64,000 nt of DNA from Ruegeria_B marisflavi (GTDB taxonomy: Bacteria; Pseudomonadota; Alphaproteobacteria; Rhodobacterales; Rhodobacteraceae). Both the position numbers and the translations under genes were made by a program. Of this stretch, positions 33,496 to 42,450 are shown piece by piece (position 1 is the stretch's first letter; every line of letters starts with the position of its first letter). The stretch covers positions 1 through 64,000 of the forward strand of contig NZ_JAOVQN010000002.1 in assembly GCF_025673445.1 (NCBI RefSeq), written 5' to 3'. Below the pieces are notes generated by a model. It did not search any database and was not told the origin of the DNA. It saw nothing but the letters and a program-made list of their open reading frames with translations.

Positions 33496-36400
33496 TTAAC
33501 TCAGCAGGTCCAGGACATCCGCCCCGATCTGAAGGTTGATCGAGGACTGCCCTTCGCCATCCACCAATGCCCACATGATTTGTCCGGTGGGTCGATAAAT
33601 CACAAACGCCTCCTGCACCGTGTCGTCGCCGGCCCGTTCGCCCTCGGCGCTGGCGGTGTGGTTGAAGTTGACCTGGAAGTCGGCGCGGGTGGCGGCAGTG
33701 TTTCCGAAGAGCAGAACATCACCCTCGGCGGAGTTATAATCCTGCACCCAGTCCGAGCCGTGGCCCTCGACGCCCACGTGGAAGAACTTATCGGCGCCAG
33801 TGCCGCCGTTGATCCGGTCATGACCGAAACCGCCATTGACGAAGTCATTGCCCGCACCGCCGAACACAAGGTCACTGAACGCCGAGCCCGTGATGACATC
33901 GTCACCGTCCTGGCCCTGTATCTCGTCCACGCCGAAACCGCCGGCGATGGTGTCATTGCCGCCCTGGCCATAAACGAGGTCGTTGCCCGCGCCCGCGTCG
34001 ACGCTATCGTGACCTTCGCCCGCATAAATGATGTCTCGCAGGTCATCATCGGATGTCCCACCGGTGATGCTGTCATCGCCGTTACCGCCGTTGATCGTGT
34101 CGGCCCCATCGCCGCCGTCCAGTGTGTCATTGCCATCGTCACCAAGCAGGCGGTCGTTTGATCCCAGCCCCGATATGTTGTCGTTCAATTCGGTCCCTGC
34201 GAGGAGGTCTGCTTCGGGGGTGCCTGTCAGCGTCCGGCCGACCCCGCTACGTTCATTCAGATCGGCATCTTCCAGGGCGATATCGGTGAACCGGAAACGC
34301 TCGACACCGGTTACCGTGTCGCGCCCCTCGGATGTGATGAGGACAAAGGACTCGTCTTCGCGATAAACAAGCATGTCGGTGCTGGAGGAGGCGAACACAG
34401 CCTCGTCCTCGCCCAACCCACCATTAAGGCGGTCATTGCCGGTGCCGCCATTCAGAGTGTCGTTGCCAAGGCCACCGGATAGCAGATCGTTGCCGCCAAG
34501 ACCCATCAGTCCGTCATGGCCCGCCAAGCCGAGCATGAAGTCTCGATTGCCGTCACCGGTCAATGCTTTGCTCAGCCTGTCATCGATTTCTGTGACCGAC
34601 GACTTGTCGAACAGAGAAACCGAATCCTTATGAAATTCGGGCAGATTGTCATAGTCGGTGCGGCCGATCTGGATGCGATGGGTGTCGCGGAATGCAGACA
34701 GCGGATCGTTGGCCAAAGCCCAGATGCTGGCCCAATAGAGCCCCGGATCATGCTCGGCGCCGAAACCCGTGGAAAATTCAGTGTTCTCGACATTGGGGAG
34801 GTCGATCTGGGTTAGCCCATCGTCGAAGTTCACGTTGGTCAGCAGCGTGAGAACCGTGGTGAGCGAAGGTTCAGGCGAGACCCAGCTTTCGCCGGCAAAG
34901 GTGACCCGGTCCTCACGATGTGAAAGCCCGATATAATAGCCGGGCGCATTTAGCTGCATAGGCGCCAGGGGATTGCCAGTGAATTCAGGAATGGCCGGAT
35001 CGTATTGTAGATCGAACCCATTGAAGGCAAGCGAGTCGGTATAGACATTCGGGTCGATCCCGGCTGAGGCCAGGGAGATTACCGCCAGATCCACATCGGC
35101 CGACACCCGGTGGGCATCGACCGTGGCAAAGATATCGGCCATCGACCCTCCCAGAGAATGGCCGGATACGACCAGCCGATCAATTCCGTTGCCGGGGTCG
35201 TTCACATAGGCTAGTGCCGCCTCTATCAGAGCGTCGTGTGCCACATATTGATCAAACAGCCCATCGCCGCTCCAGGCCTGTCCGCTCAGCGCCAGAGGCC
35301 AATCTGAATCATCGGTGCCGCGAAAGGTCAGCGCAACTGTGCGGCTGCCATCGGCCATCGTGCCTTCGGCAAGCAGCCCTTGCGCCGCCCACAAGAGACT
35401 ATTGCGGCCCTCGAACAACCCGCCGCTTTGGAACCGGGCGTCGTTGTCAGAGACATAGTTCTGACCCAGGTTTCCTTCGGTCAGAACGGTCCAGCCGCGC
35501 TGTGACAGGTAGCCCCTGTAATTGTCGTCCCGCCCGTTGTCGCTGTTGTCGCCGTTGTAGTCATCGGGCAGCAAGTCATCGCCATAGACGACGCGCGCCA
35601 TGAAGGCGCCCAGTTCGATTTCCGCGAGGGAATTGGTGACCGTTCGCGCGGGTTCGTCCGCGCGCGAGACGCCAAAGAGTTCGGTACGGCCCAGGCTATC
35701 GCTGCGGTTGATGCGAACCTCGATTTCCTGTTGGCCGGTTGTCAACACAGTGTAGGAGATGGTTTCAGGGTCTGTTTGCCCCGGCAGCAGGCCGCCCGAA
35801 TATGTGTCTTCTCCGATTTTGCTGCCATTGACATAGTAGCTGATCGAGAAGGGCGACTGATAGCTGTCGCTCTGATTGGTCACCTCGGTCCCGATCACTA
35901 CACTCTGACCGGCGATCGCATAGCCAAAGGCGGAAATATCGCTGACAAACAGATCGGGAAGGTCGGGGCCGACGCGATATGACTCGGTTCGTGAGTTGTT
36001 GCTGGTCCGGCTATCGCCGGTCACGTCGACGATCCGCACTTCGATGGAACTCACGCCTTCTTCGGTCAGCGTGTATTTGATGGTCTCGGTATCGGTCCAC
36101 CCGCCCGGCAGGCCCAGAGACAGGGTATCGTCGCCGATGAGTGATCCGTTCACGTAATATTCGATGCCAAATGACCCAATACCAATATTGCCGATATTGG
36201 CCAACTCGGCCTCGATCTCGATTTCCTCGCCGACATTCAGATTTCCGGAGACCCGGATGTCGCGGACAGTCGGATCGGCAAAGTTGTAGTCGATATCGAC
36301 ATTGAGGTATTTCATCTGCAACGTCACACCGGTGTCGTTGCGAACTTGCAGTCTCCAGTTGCCTTGTACCAGCTGCCCGTCCATGAACGCCGAAATGTTG

Positions 36401-36711
36401 GAGACGGAATCGGTTCCCCAGAAAGAGATATCGTAATCGTCGGACCGGTCGCTGTCGTTCCCGTCATCGGTGTCTTTTCCGATGCCATCGAAATTGTCAT
36501 AGACGCGAACGCGTCTCCCTTCTGGTGAGATCAGCCAGATGTCGACATCGCCGAGATCAACCGCCGCGCCGTTGTTGTAGTCGATGAAGAAGTTGAGTGA
36601 GACGTTCTCGACCTCGGAATAAGGCAGGTCGCCAGCAACGTTAAAAGAGAAGAACCGGTCTCCGCTGTAGATGTTGCGTGTAAAGGAACTGTCGTATGTG
36701 GCTGTCGGCAT
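33496..36711 (-). CDS. RTX protein with P-domain, two CARDB domains and a lipase-like domain
   Basis: 1071 residues from the ATG at 36711 (GGGGGG seven bases upstream). Order of parts: a proprotein-convertase P-like jelly roll at about 10-145 (LNFFIDYNNGAAVDLGDVDI, later GNWRLQVRNDTG); two CARDB-like adhesion domains at about 150-250 and 255-350, each with IxYYVNGSxIGxDT; an alpha/beta-hydrolase of lipase type at about 365-700 with nucleophile elbow VVSGHSLGGSMAD near 517-522; then RTX blocks and the shared secretion tail. The Ser of GHSLGG is clear, but partner Asp and His cannot be fixed by eye. A secreted esterase or lipase is likely. Substrate and calcium need are inferred from domain types. 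Confidence 0.85.
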   Translation of the reverse strand: MPTATYDSSFTRNIYSGDRFFSFNVAGDLPYSEVENVSLNFFIDYNNGAAVDLGDVDIWLISPEGRRVRVYDNFDGIGKDTDDGNDSDRSDDYDISFWGTDSVSNISAFMDGQLVQGNWRLQVRNDTGVTLQMKYLNVDIDYNFADPTVRDIRVSGNLNVGEEIEIEAELANIGNIGIGSFGIEYYVNGSLIGDDTLSLGLPGGWTDTETIKYTLTEEGVSSIEVRIVDVTGDSRTSNNSRTESYRVGPDLPDLFVSDISAFGYAIAGQSVVIGTEVTNQSDSYQSPFSISYYVNGSKIGEDTYSGGLLPGQTDPETISYTVLTTGQQEIEVRINRSDSLGRTELFGVSRADEPARTVTNSLAEIELGAFMARVVYGDDLLPDDYNGDNSDNGRDDNYRGYLSQRGWTVLTEGNLGQNYVSDNDARFQSGGLFEGRNSLLWAAQGLLAEGTMADGSRTVALTFRGTDDSDWPLALSGQAWSGDGLFDQYVAHDALIEAALAYVNDPGNGIDRLVVSGHSLGGSMADIFATVDAHRVSADVDLAVISLASAGIDPNVYTDSLAFNGFDLQYDPAIPEFTGNPLAPMQLNAPGYYIGLSHREDRVTFAGESWVSPEPSLTTVLTLLTNVNFDDGLTQIDLPNVENTEFSTGFGAEHDPGLYWASIWALANDPLSAFRDTHRIQIGRTDYDNLPEFHKDSVSLFDKSSVTEIDDRLSKALTGDGNRDFMLGLAGHDGLMGLGGNDLLSGGLGNDTLNGGTGNDRLNGGLGEDEAVFASSSTDMLVYREDESFVLITSEGRDTVTGVERFRFTDIALEDADLNERSGVGRTLTGTPEADLLAGTELNDNISGLGSNDRLLGDDGNDTLDGGDGADTINGGNGDDSITGGTSDDDLRDIIYAGEGHDSVDAGAGNDLVYGQGGNDTIAGGFGVDEIQGQDGDDVITGSAFSDLVFGGAGNDFVNGGFGHDRINGGTGADKFFHVGVEGHGSDWVQDYNSAEGDVLLFGNTAATRADFQVNFNHTASAEGERAGDDTVQEAFVIYRPTGQIMWALVDGEGQSSINLQIGADVLDLLS

Positions 36712-36915
36712 AATCCCCCCCAAAAAAAGAACGCACAGAGCCGGTTGCGAGAATTAGGTACCGGCAAAAAGATCAAAATCCGCCAATGCCGGCGAAGTGA
36801 GGCGAAAAGAAGCGCCCTTCGGCAAAGAATTGATGACTACTCTGTGCATGTTTGCGGACATGTCAACAAATTCCAGCTTTTTTGCACAGCTTCGAGTGGG
36901 GTGGATCCAAAGAAA
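36712..36915. other. Intergenic region between rpmE terminator and the RTX cluster
   Basis: No gene is seen in this 204-bp region. It must contain the promoter of the 1071-residue RTX gene. A TTGACA on the minus strand at 36866-36861 is the best -35 candidate, without a convincing -10. Confidence 0.3.
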
Positions 36916-36939
36916 AACGCCGCCCAGAAGGGCGGCGTT
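36916..36939 (-). terminator. Rho-independent terminator of rplS-rpmE
   Basis: A perfect 10-bp stem aacgccgccc (36916-36925) with gggcggcgtt (36930-36939) and a 4-nt loop is followed on the minus strand by TTTCT. It lies 21 bp past the rpmE stop. Confidence 0.85.
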
Positions 36940-36960
36940 CTTGTTTCAAAGGCGGGCTAA

Positions 36961-37182
36961 TCAGAACCCCAGGCCCTCGTATTTCTTCTTGAACTTCGAC
37001 ACGCGACCGCCGGTATCCATCAGGCGGGACGAGCCGCCGGTCCAGGCCGGGTGCGAGGAGGGGTCGATTTCCAGCGACATGGTATCGCCTTCCTTGCCCC
37101 AGGTGGATTTCATCTGAAGGACGGTGCCGTCGGTCAGCTTGACGTCGATCAGGTGGTAGTCGGGATGGATGTCTTTTTTCAT
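36961..37182 (-). CDS. rpmE: Ribosomal protein L31
   Basis: 73 residues, opening MKKDIHPDYHLIDVKLTDGT, with HPAWTGGSSRLMDTGGRV later. It is the alphaproteobacterial L31 form without the four zinc Cys of the classic type. It is part of the 50S subunit at the central protuberance. Its start codon is 11 bp after the rplS stop, so the two form an operon ending at the strong hairpin downstream. Confidence 0.95.
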   Translation of the reverse strand: MKKDIHPDYHLIDVKLTDGTVLQMKSTWGKEGDTMSLEIDPSSHPAWTGGSSRLMDTGGRVSKFKKKYEGLGF

Positions 37183-37193
37183 CTTTCCGGTCC

Positions 37194-37577
37194 TTACGCT
37201 TCTGCGTCAGCCTTGGGCTTGTAGTTTGCGACTTCGGCGATACGAGCCGATTTGCCACGGCGCGAACGCAGGTAGTACAGCTTGGCGCGGCGCACGCGGC
37301 CACGGCGCACGACGGTGATGCTGTCGATGTTGGTCGAATAGAGCGGGAACACACGTTCCACACCTTCGCCGAACGAAATCTTGCGGACGGTGAACGAGCC
37401 GGCGATGCCGGTGCCGTTCTTGCGGCTGATGCAGACGCCTTCGTAGTTCTGCACGCGCGAACGGGTGCCTTCGGTCACCTTGTAGCCGACGCGGATGGTG
37501 TCACCGGCCTTGAAGTCGGGGATGTTTTTCCCCAGGGCGGCAATCTGTTCCGCCTCGAGCTGTGCGATAAGATCCAT
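37194..37577 (-). CDS. rplS: Ribosomal protein L19
   Basis: 127 residues from the ATG at 37577, with AGGAG upstream. Typical L19 sequence: FKAGDTIRVGYKVTEGTRSR, then YEGVCISRKNGTGIAGSFTV and RRGRVRRAKLYYLRSRRGKS. It lies at the 30S-50S interface. In most bacteria rplS follows trmD in an rpsP-rimM-trmD-rplS operon. Here the gene immediately upstream (37973) runs the other way and trmD is inverted about 1.2 kb away. Confidence 0.96.
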   Translation of the reverse strand: MDLIAQLEAEQIAALGKNIPDFKAGDTIRVGYKVTEGTRSRVQNYEGVCISRKNGTGIAGSFTVRKISFGEGVERVFPLYSTNIDSITVVRRGRVRRAKLYYLRSRRGKSARIAEVANYKPKADAEA

Positions 37578-37972
37578 CGCAGTTTCTCCTATGTGCTCGT
37601 GGTTCTTTCCACGAAGATGTATGCGTCCCAAGAGCTCGTGGTCTTCTACCGGGTCCGCCGTGGCGCCCGCCCGAGATCAGGTCGTCTGAGTTTTACAGCC
37701 TAGGCCGGTTGCGCCCGGGTGTCCGGCGAAGAAGCCGGCAGGGCATATGCGAACAGACCAAGGGTCCGGCGCCGCAGAAGCGATTCCAGACTGGCATCGT
37801 TTAGGCAGTTTCGGCCGCGGGATCAAGCGAAAGCATCGGTTTTTTGTGCGGTCTCCGGTAGCACGGCGGCATTTTCCGCCGATGCGCGCGGCGCAGGTTG
37901 TCATTGTCGTTGCGCGCCTCACATAATTGGCACAGAACTCCGCTTCGTTCGTTTTGCCGATTGTGAGAATTC
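37578..37972. promoter_or_regulatory. Divergent region between rplS and the GH25 gene
   Basis: No gene is supported in this 395-bp gap. It must carry the promoter of rplS-rpmE, which here cannot be read from rimM-trmD, and that of the lysozyme gene. No clear -35/-10 pair or riboswitch fold was identified. Confidence 0.4.
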
Positions 37973-38791
37973 ATGCCCCGCCTTTTCCGTTTCCTTATTG
38001 TGTTCTTCCTTGCCGGACTGGTTCTGTCCTGTGGCCGCCGCGCGCCCGAACCCGAGCCTGTATCAGGTCCCGACCCGTTTGCTCAGGAGCTGGCGCAGAT
38101 GACCGTCTATCCGAAGTTCGGCGATGCCGACCCGCATGAATGGGAAGGGCGGGGACCCACCTCTTACCCGGTGCATGGCATCGACGTGTCGCGCTGGCAG
38201 GGCGATATCGACTGGCCCACTGCCCGCGCGGCGGGGGTGAACTTTGCCTTTATCAAGGCGACCGAGGGCGGCGATGTGGTCGACCCCAAATTTGCCGAGC
38301 ACAGGCGCGGGGCGCAGGCGGCGGGGGTTCCCTGGGGGGCCTATCACTATTTCTATTTCTGCCGGCCGGCGGAACAGCAGGCGCGTTGGTTCATCCGGCA
38401 TGTACCGCGTGGCGCGGACCTGCCGCATGTGCTGGACATGGAGTGGACCCACCGGTCGCGGACCTGTACGCTGCGGCCCGACGGGGCCAAGGTGCGGGCC
38501 GAGGCGCGCAAGTTCCTCGACATTCTTGAGAGGCATTACGGGCGGCGGCCGATCATCTATACGACGGTCGATTTCTATCGCGATACCGGGATCGGGCAGT
38601 TGCGGGGAACGGAATTCTGGCTGCGCTCGGTCGCCGGGCACCCCAGGCAGGTCTATCCCGGCGCCTACTGGACCTTCTGGCAGTATACCGGCACCGGGCT
38701 GGTGCCCGGGATCAAGGGCAAGGTGGACATCAACGTGTTCCGCAGCGCGCCCGATATCTGGCTGCGCTGGAAGGCCGGGCAGATCGGCTGA
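37973..38791 (+). CDS. GH25 lysozyme-like lipoprotein
   Basis: 272 residues. A lipoprotein signal (FLIVFFLAGLVLSCG, Cys at about 20) predicts membrane anchoring. The rest is a glycosyl hydrolase family 25 muramidase: HGIDVSRWQGDIDWP (Asp at the first strand), FAFIKATEGGDVVDPKF, GAYHYFYF, and the catalytic Asp/Glu pair in HVLDMEWTHRS. It would cut peptidoglycan between MurNAc and GlcNAc, probably in cell-wall remodelling. It lies 29 bp upstream of trmD in the same orientation. Confidence 0.88.
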   Translation: MPRLFRFLIVFFLAGLVLSCGRRAPEPEPVSGPDPFAQELAQMTVYPKFGDADPHEWEGRGPTSYPVHGIDVSRWQGDIDWPTARAAGVNFAFIKATEGGDVVDPKFAEHRRGAQAAGVPWGAYHYFYFCRPAEQQARWFIRHVPRGADLPHVLDMEWTHRSRTCTLRPDGAKVRAEARKFLDILERHYGRRPIIYTTVDFYRDTGIGQLRGTEFWLRSVAGHPRQVYPGAYWTFWQYTGTGLVPGIKGKVDINVFRSAPDIWLRWKAGQIG

Positions 38792-38820
38792 GGCGCTTCC
38801 CTCGGCCTACGCCTTGCCCT

Positions 38821-39633
38821 ATGACAGCGGCCATGAGCAACGCACCCACCCGTTCCCATGGCCGCAAGGCCATCCGCCCCACGCTGCAACCGCGCGAGTT
38901 GATGACGCCGACGCCGGAATTGCATGGCGTCTGGCAGGCGCGGATCATCACGCTGTTCCCGCAGGCCTTTCCCGGCGTGCTGGGCGAGAGCCTGACCGGC
39001 AAGGCGTTGCAGGACGGGTTGTGGCAGTTGCACACCACCGACCTGCGCCGGTTCGGAGTGGGCAAGCATCGCAATGTCGATGACACCCCGGCGGGCGGCG
39101 GCGCGGGCATGGTGTTGAGACCCGATGTGCTGGGCGCGGCCATCGAAGCGACGATGCAGGGCACAGGCGGCAACTGGCCGCTGATCTATCTGTCGCCGCG
39201 CGGACGGCCCATGGACCAGGCGCTGATGCAGTCGCTGGCGCGCTGCGACGGGGTGACCTTGCTGTGCGGTCGGTTCGAAGGCGTCGACGAGCGGGTGCTG
39301 GAGCATTACGGCATCCAGGAGGTTTCGCTGGGCGATTTCGTGATGACCGGCGGTGAGATCGCGGCGCAGGCGCTGATCGACGCCACCGTGCGGCTGCTGC
39401 CGGGCGTTCTGGGCAACCAGGCCTCGACCGAGGAGGAGAGCTTCTCCTCCGGCCTGCTGGAGCATCCGCAATATACCCGCCCCGCCGAGTGGAAGGGTCG
39501 CGAGATCCCCGAGGTGCTGATGTCGGGGCATCATGGCAAGGTCGCCGAGTGGCGCCGCCAGATGAGCGAAGAGATTACCAAGGCGCGGCGCCCGGACCTG
39601 TGGCAGAAGCATGTCGCGACCCGCGACGATTGA
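38821..39633 (+). CDS. trmD: tRNA (guanine37-N1)-methyltransferase
   Basis: 270 residues (or 266 from a second ATG at 38833); neither start has a good ribosome site. The SPOUT trefoil-knot motifs are intact: ARIITLFPQAFPGVLGES, GGGAGMVLRPDV, LCGRFEGVDERVLEHYG and SLGDFVMTGGEIAAQALID. It adds the m1G37 that keeps the reading frame on the ribosome. The gene lies on the opposite strand from rpsP, rimM and rplS, with which it normally forms an operon. The residues before about 35 are an extension relative to E. coli TrmD. Confidence 0.95.
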   Translation: MTAAMSNAPTRSHGRKAIRPTLQPRELMTPTPELHGVWQARIITLFPQAFPGVLGESLTGKALQDGLWQLHTTDLRRFGVGKHRNVDDTPAGGGAGMVLRPDVLGAAIEATMQGTGGNWPLIYLSPRGRPMDQALMQSLARCDGVTLLCGRFEGVDERVLEHYGIQEVSLGDFVMTGGEIAAQALIDATVRLLPGVLGNQASTEEESFSSGLLEHPQYTRPAEWKGREIPEVLMSGHHGKVAEWRRQMSEEITKARRPDLWQKHVATRDD

Positions 39634-39656
39634 CATTGCCCGCGGCCTTGGGCGCT

Positions 39657-40448
39657 ATGAGGCAGGGATTTCAGGCAAAGGACGTTGGGCGGGTGTTTTA
39701 CGGCAAGCTACAGGGCGAGAACGCGGAACGGTTCAGGGCCGCGTTGAAGACGCTGCAAGAGGTATTCGGCCCGATCTACGCGTCCGACAATCTGATCGGT
39801 CTGCAACGGGCGGGCGGGTTCCGCGAAGACAAGAAATTTGTCGAGACCCTGCGCCGGAATGCCGAGACCCAACAGGAGCTGTCTATCGCCTGGCGTCTGC
39901 ACACGCTGCTGTGGGCGGCGCAGAACGTGCTGCACCTGCAGGGCGATTTTGTCGAATGCGGGGTGTGGAAAGGGTTCAGCTTTGCCTTCCTGACCGACTA
40001 TCTGGAATTTTCCAAGATCGACAAGACGCTGTATCTGTATGACACCTATCAGGGCATTCCCGAGGCGATGAATTCGGAAAAACGCTCGAACCGGGTGTAC
40101 GAGCAGGACATCGCCAATGACCCGGACGCGATCCTGAAAGTGGTGCAGCGGCGCTTTGCCAATGTGCCCAACACGCGGATCGTGCAGGGGATGGTGCCCG
40201 ACAGTTTTGCACAAGCCTGTCCTGAGCAGATCTCGCTCTTGCATATCGACATGAACTCGGCCGCCTCTGAGATTGCGGCTCTGGAGGTGCTTTTTGACAA
40301 AGTGGTGCCGGGGGGCATGATCGTGTTCGACGATTACGGCTGGACCGGTTACGCCGCGCAACGCCACGCGGAAAACGCATTCATGGCGGCGCGGGGGCAC
40401 ACGGTGTTGGAGATCCCCACTGGACAAGGGTTGGTGATCAAGCACTGA
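39657..40448 (+). CDS. TylF/MycF-type O-methyltransferase family protein
   Basis: 263 residues from the ATG at 39657; a GTG 11 codons in (FYGKLQGENAERF) is an alternative because neither start has an ideal ribosome site. The SAM site is VECGVWKGFSFAFLTDYLEF (about 101-120), followed by LYLYDTYQGIPE and the metal-binding stretch ISLLHIDMNSAASE (about 199-212) and VFDDYGWTGY. These match macrocin-O-methyltransferase-like proteins found near sugar or natural-product genes. The substrate here is unknown. A broken copy of its last 40 codons is found at 42451-42567. Confidence 0.82.
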   Translation: MRQGFQAKDVGRVFYGKLQGENAERFRAALKTLQEVFGPIYASDNLIGLQRAGGFREDKKFVETLRRNAETQQELSIAWRLHTLLWAAQNVLHLQGDFVECGVWKGFSFAFLTDYLEFSKIDKTLYLYDTYQGIPEAMNSEKRSNRVYEQDIANDPDAILKVVQRRFANVPNTRIVQGMVPDSFAQACPEQISLLHIDMNSAASEIAALEVLFDKVVPGGMIVFDDYGWTGYAAQRHAENAFMAARGHTVLEIPTGQGLVIKH

Positions 40449-40589
40449 AGTTTGTGGGTACAGCCTGCGCAGATTTTTGAAGGGGAACGGTTGGTAAGAG
40501 GTCAAAGGCGTCTTCCACCACTCCCGCCTCCCAGTTTCACATAGTCAAAATCCGTAGTGGCAGGTATGAAACGGAGAGGAGGGTAAGGC

Positions 40590-42332
40590 TTGGAGCGGAA
40601 ACTAGCGGCAATTCTGGCAGCCGACATGGTGGGCTATACCAGTCGGATGGAGCGGGACGAAGCCGTGACGTTGACAGCACTGACAGCTTTCCTGAGTGGC
40701 ACTGCCGCATCGCTTGTGCAGCACCATCACGGGCGCATCGTCAAGCAGATGGGTGACGGCCTGCTGGCTGTGTTCGACAGCGCTGCCGAGGCGGTCGCCT
40801 GTGCGGTCGAGTGGCAGCGGGTCCCGGTAGAAGGCCCTGATCCGATCCGGTTTCGCATCGCTGTCAACCTTGGCGACATTATCGCCCAGGACGGAGATGT
40901 GTTTGGCTCCGGTGTCAACCTTGCGGCCCGGCTGGAGCAGCTTGCGCCTCCTGGCGGCGTGTTGGTTTCGGACACTGTGTACCGGGTCCTTGGTGCCGGA
41001 CTGGGGATCGACTGGGAGGATACCGGCGTCCACACGCTCAAGAATGTTGTGGAACCGGTGCGGGCGTGGCGTGTGCGCGGGTTGAACCCGGCCCCCCCGG
41101 AAACGACCCGTCTGGCCCCGCCACGCAAGGCGGTGATCGCCGTGTTGCCCTTTCTCAACATGAGCAGCGATGCCGAACAGACTTTTTTCAGCGACGGGAT
41201 CGCCGAAGATATCATCACCGGATTGTCGCGGTTCCGGACGCTGCAAGTCGTCTCGCGGAATGCCTCGTTCCGGTTTCGCGCGCAGGATGGAGATCCGGCT
41301 GAGATCGCTGCGGCGCTGGGTGCCGATTACCTGGTCGAGGGCAGCGTGCGGAAAGCTGGAAACCGGGTACGGATTTCGGTGCAGCTTGCCGATGCGCAAT
41401 CCGGTGCACAGCTATGGTCGGAACGTTATGACCGCGAACTGGAAGATGTGCTGGCAGTTCAGGATGAGGTCACGCGCAGTATCGTGGCGGTCTTGCCCGG
41501 ACGGGTTCAGCACGATGTCGCGGGCCGCTCCGCGCAGACGCCCGCGAACGAAATGAAGGCCTACGACCTGATGCTCAGGGCCAAGGCGCTGCGCGACGGG
41601 TTGAACGCCCGCGACACGGCAAGCGCGCGGGGGTTGCTGGAGCGCGCGGTCGCGCTCGACCCGACTGTGGCCCGCACCTATATGTATCTTTCGGATACCT
41701 ATGTCGTTGATCTGTGGCTTGGGTTGGCCAGCCCTGATGCACCCGCTTTGGCGCTCGAGATTGCCCGCAAGGGCGCGGCGCTGGACAACCGGGATGTGTA
41801 TATCCAGGACCAGCTTGGCTATGCCTATCTCTGCGCGGGTCTCTGGGACGAGGCCGAGGCGCAGTTCGAAAAAACCCTGTCGATGATCGAGACCGAGGCG
41901 GAATCGATGGCTTGGTGCGGTTATGCGTTTCTGCTGCTGGGGCAACATGAAAAGGCCCGCAAGGTGGTGGCCGAGGCGATGCGGCTGGACCCGCTGCATC
42001 CGCCCGCCATTGATTGGGTTATGGGGCAGGTGGAATTTTTCAACGGAAATATGGAGGCCACGCTGGGCTTGCTGATCGGCGAGGCGCGGCTGAACTCGCT
42101 GGCCTCGGCCTTTGTCGCGGCGTCTTATGCGCGGCTGGGGCGGGGCAGGGAAGCCGCCGCCGCGCTGCGGGACTTTATCGCCGAACGGCATGATGAATTC
42201 GAGAGCCGGGGTGTCGCAGCAACGGACACGTCAGTTCCAGCGCTGGCCCGCGGGTTCCGCGCGATGTGGCGGCGCGCGGAGGATTTTGAGCGTCTCGCCG
42301 ACGGTTTGCGCGCGGCAGGTTTGGCCGTGTGA
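40590..42332 (+). CDS. Adenylate cyclase-TPR protein
   Basis: 580 residues from a TTG at 40590, supported by GGAGGG eight bases upstream. Residues 1-165 are a class III cyclase domain: ILAADMVGYTSRMERDE with metal Asp, IVKQMGDGLLAVF with Lys and Asp, DVFGSGVNLAARLEQL with Asp, Asn and Arg. The Lys/Asp purine pair suggests ATP as substrate. A FlgO-like domain follows (about 180-310, IAVLPFLNMSSDAEQTFFSD, DYLVEGSVRKAGNRVRISVQ), then TPR helices to the end. This architecture is common in alphaproteobacterial genomes. It is flanked on the right by a scar of duplicated rimM and methyltransferase sequence. Confidence 0.88.
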   Translation: MERKLAAILAADMVGYTSRMERDEAVTLTALTAFLSGTAASLVQHHHGRIVKQMGDGLLAVFDSAAEAVACAVEWQRVPVEGPDPIRFRIAVNLGDIIAQDGDVFGSGVNLAARLEQLAPPGGVLVSDTVYRVLGAGLGIDWEDTGVHTLKNVVEPVRAWRVRGLNPAPPETTRLAPPRKAVIAVLPFLNMSSDAEQTFFSDGIAEDIITGLSRFRTLQVVSRNASFRFRAQDGDPAEIAAALGADYLVEGSVRKAGNRVRISVQLADAQSGAQLWSERYDRELEDVLAVQDEVTRSIVAVLPGRVQHDVAGRSAQTPANEMKAYDLMLRAKALRDGLNARDTASARGLLERAVALDPTVARTYMYLSDTYVVDLWLGLASPDAPALALEIARKGAALDNRDVYIQDQLGYAYLCAGLWDEAEAQFEKTLSMIETEAESMAWCGYAFLLLGQHEKARKVVAEAMRLDPLHPPAIDWVMGQVEFFNGNMEATLGLLIGEARLNSLASAFVAASYARLGRGREAAAALRDFIAERHDEFESRGVAATDTSVPALARGFRAMWRRAEDFERLADGLRAAGLAV

Positions 42333-42340
42333 CATAAGGT

Positions 42341-42450
42341 CTGGAGCAGCCCCTTGGACGGGCCGGCGATCAGGCGGCCCTGGTTCAGGTCGACGGAGGG
42401 GACGGCGGTCAGAGTGAAGGGGCGCAGGACCGGGGATTTCAGGCCTGGCC
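42341..42450 (-). pseudogene. 3'-end fragment of a second rimM
   Basis: The sequence aligns with the 3' end of the intact rimM (47383-47490) in the same orientation, including ggcgatcaggcggccctggt and gcaggaccggg. I estimate 80-85 percent identity by eye. It begins near the rimM stop codon, which has been lost, and breaks off at about 42450, where it joins methyltransferase sequence. The level of divergence means the copy is old or came from a relative. Confidence 0.8.

Noticed and set aside
25940..36711. CRISPR-like regular repeats
   Set aside because: The regular spacing is coding nonapeptide repeats (27 bp multiples) and 615-bp protein units. There are no 28-37 bp identical repeats with unique spacers.
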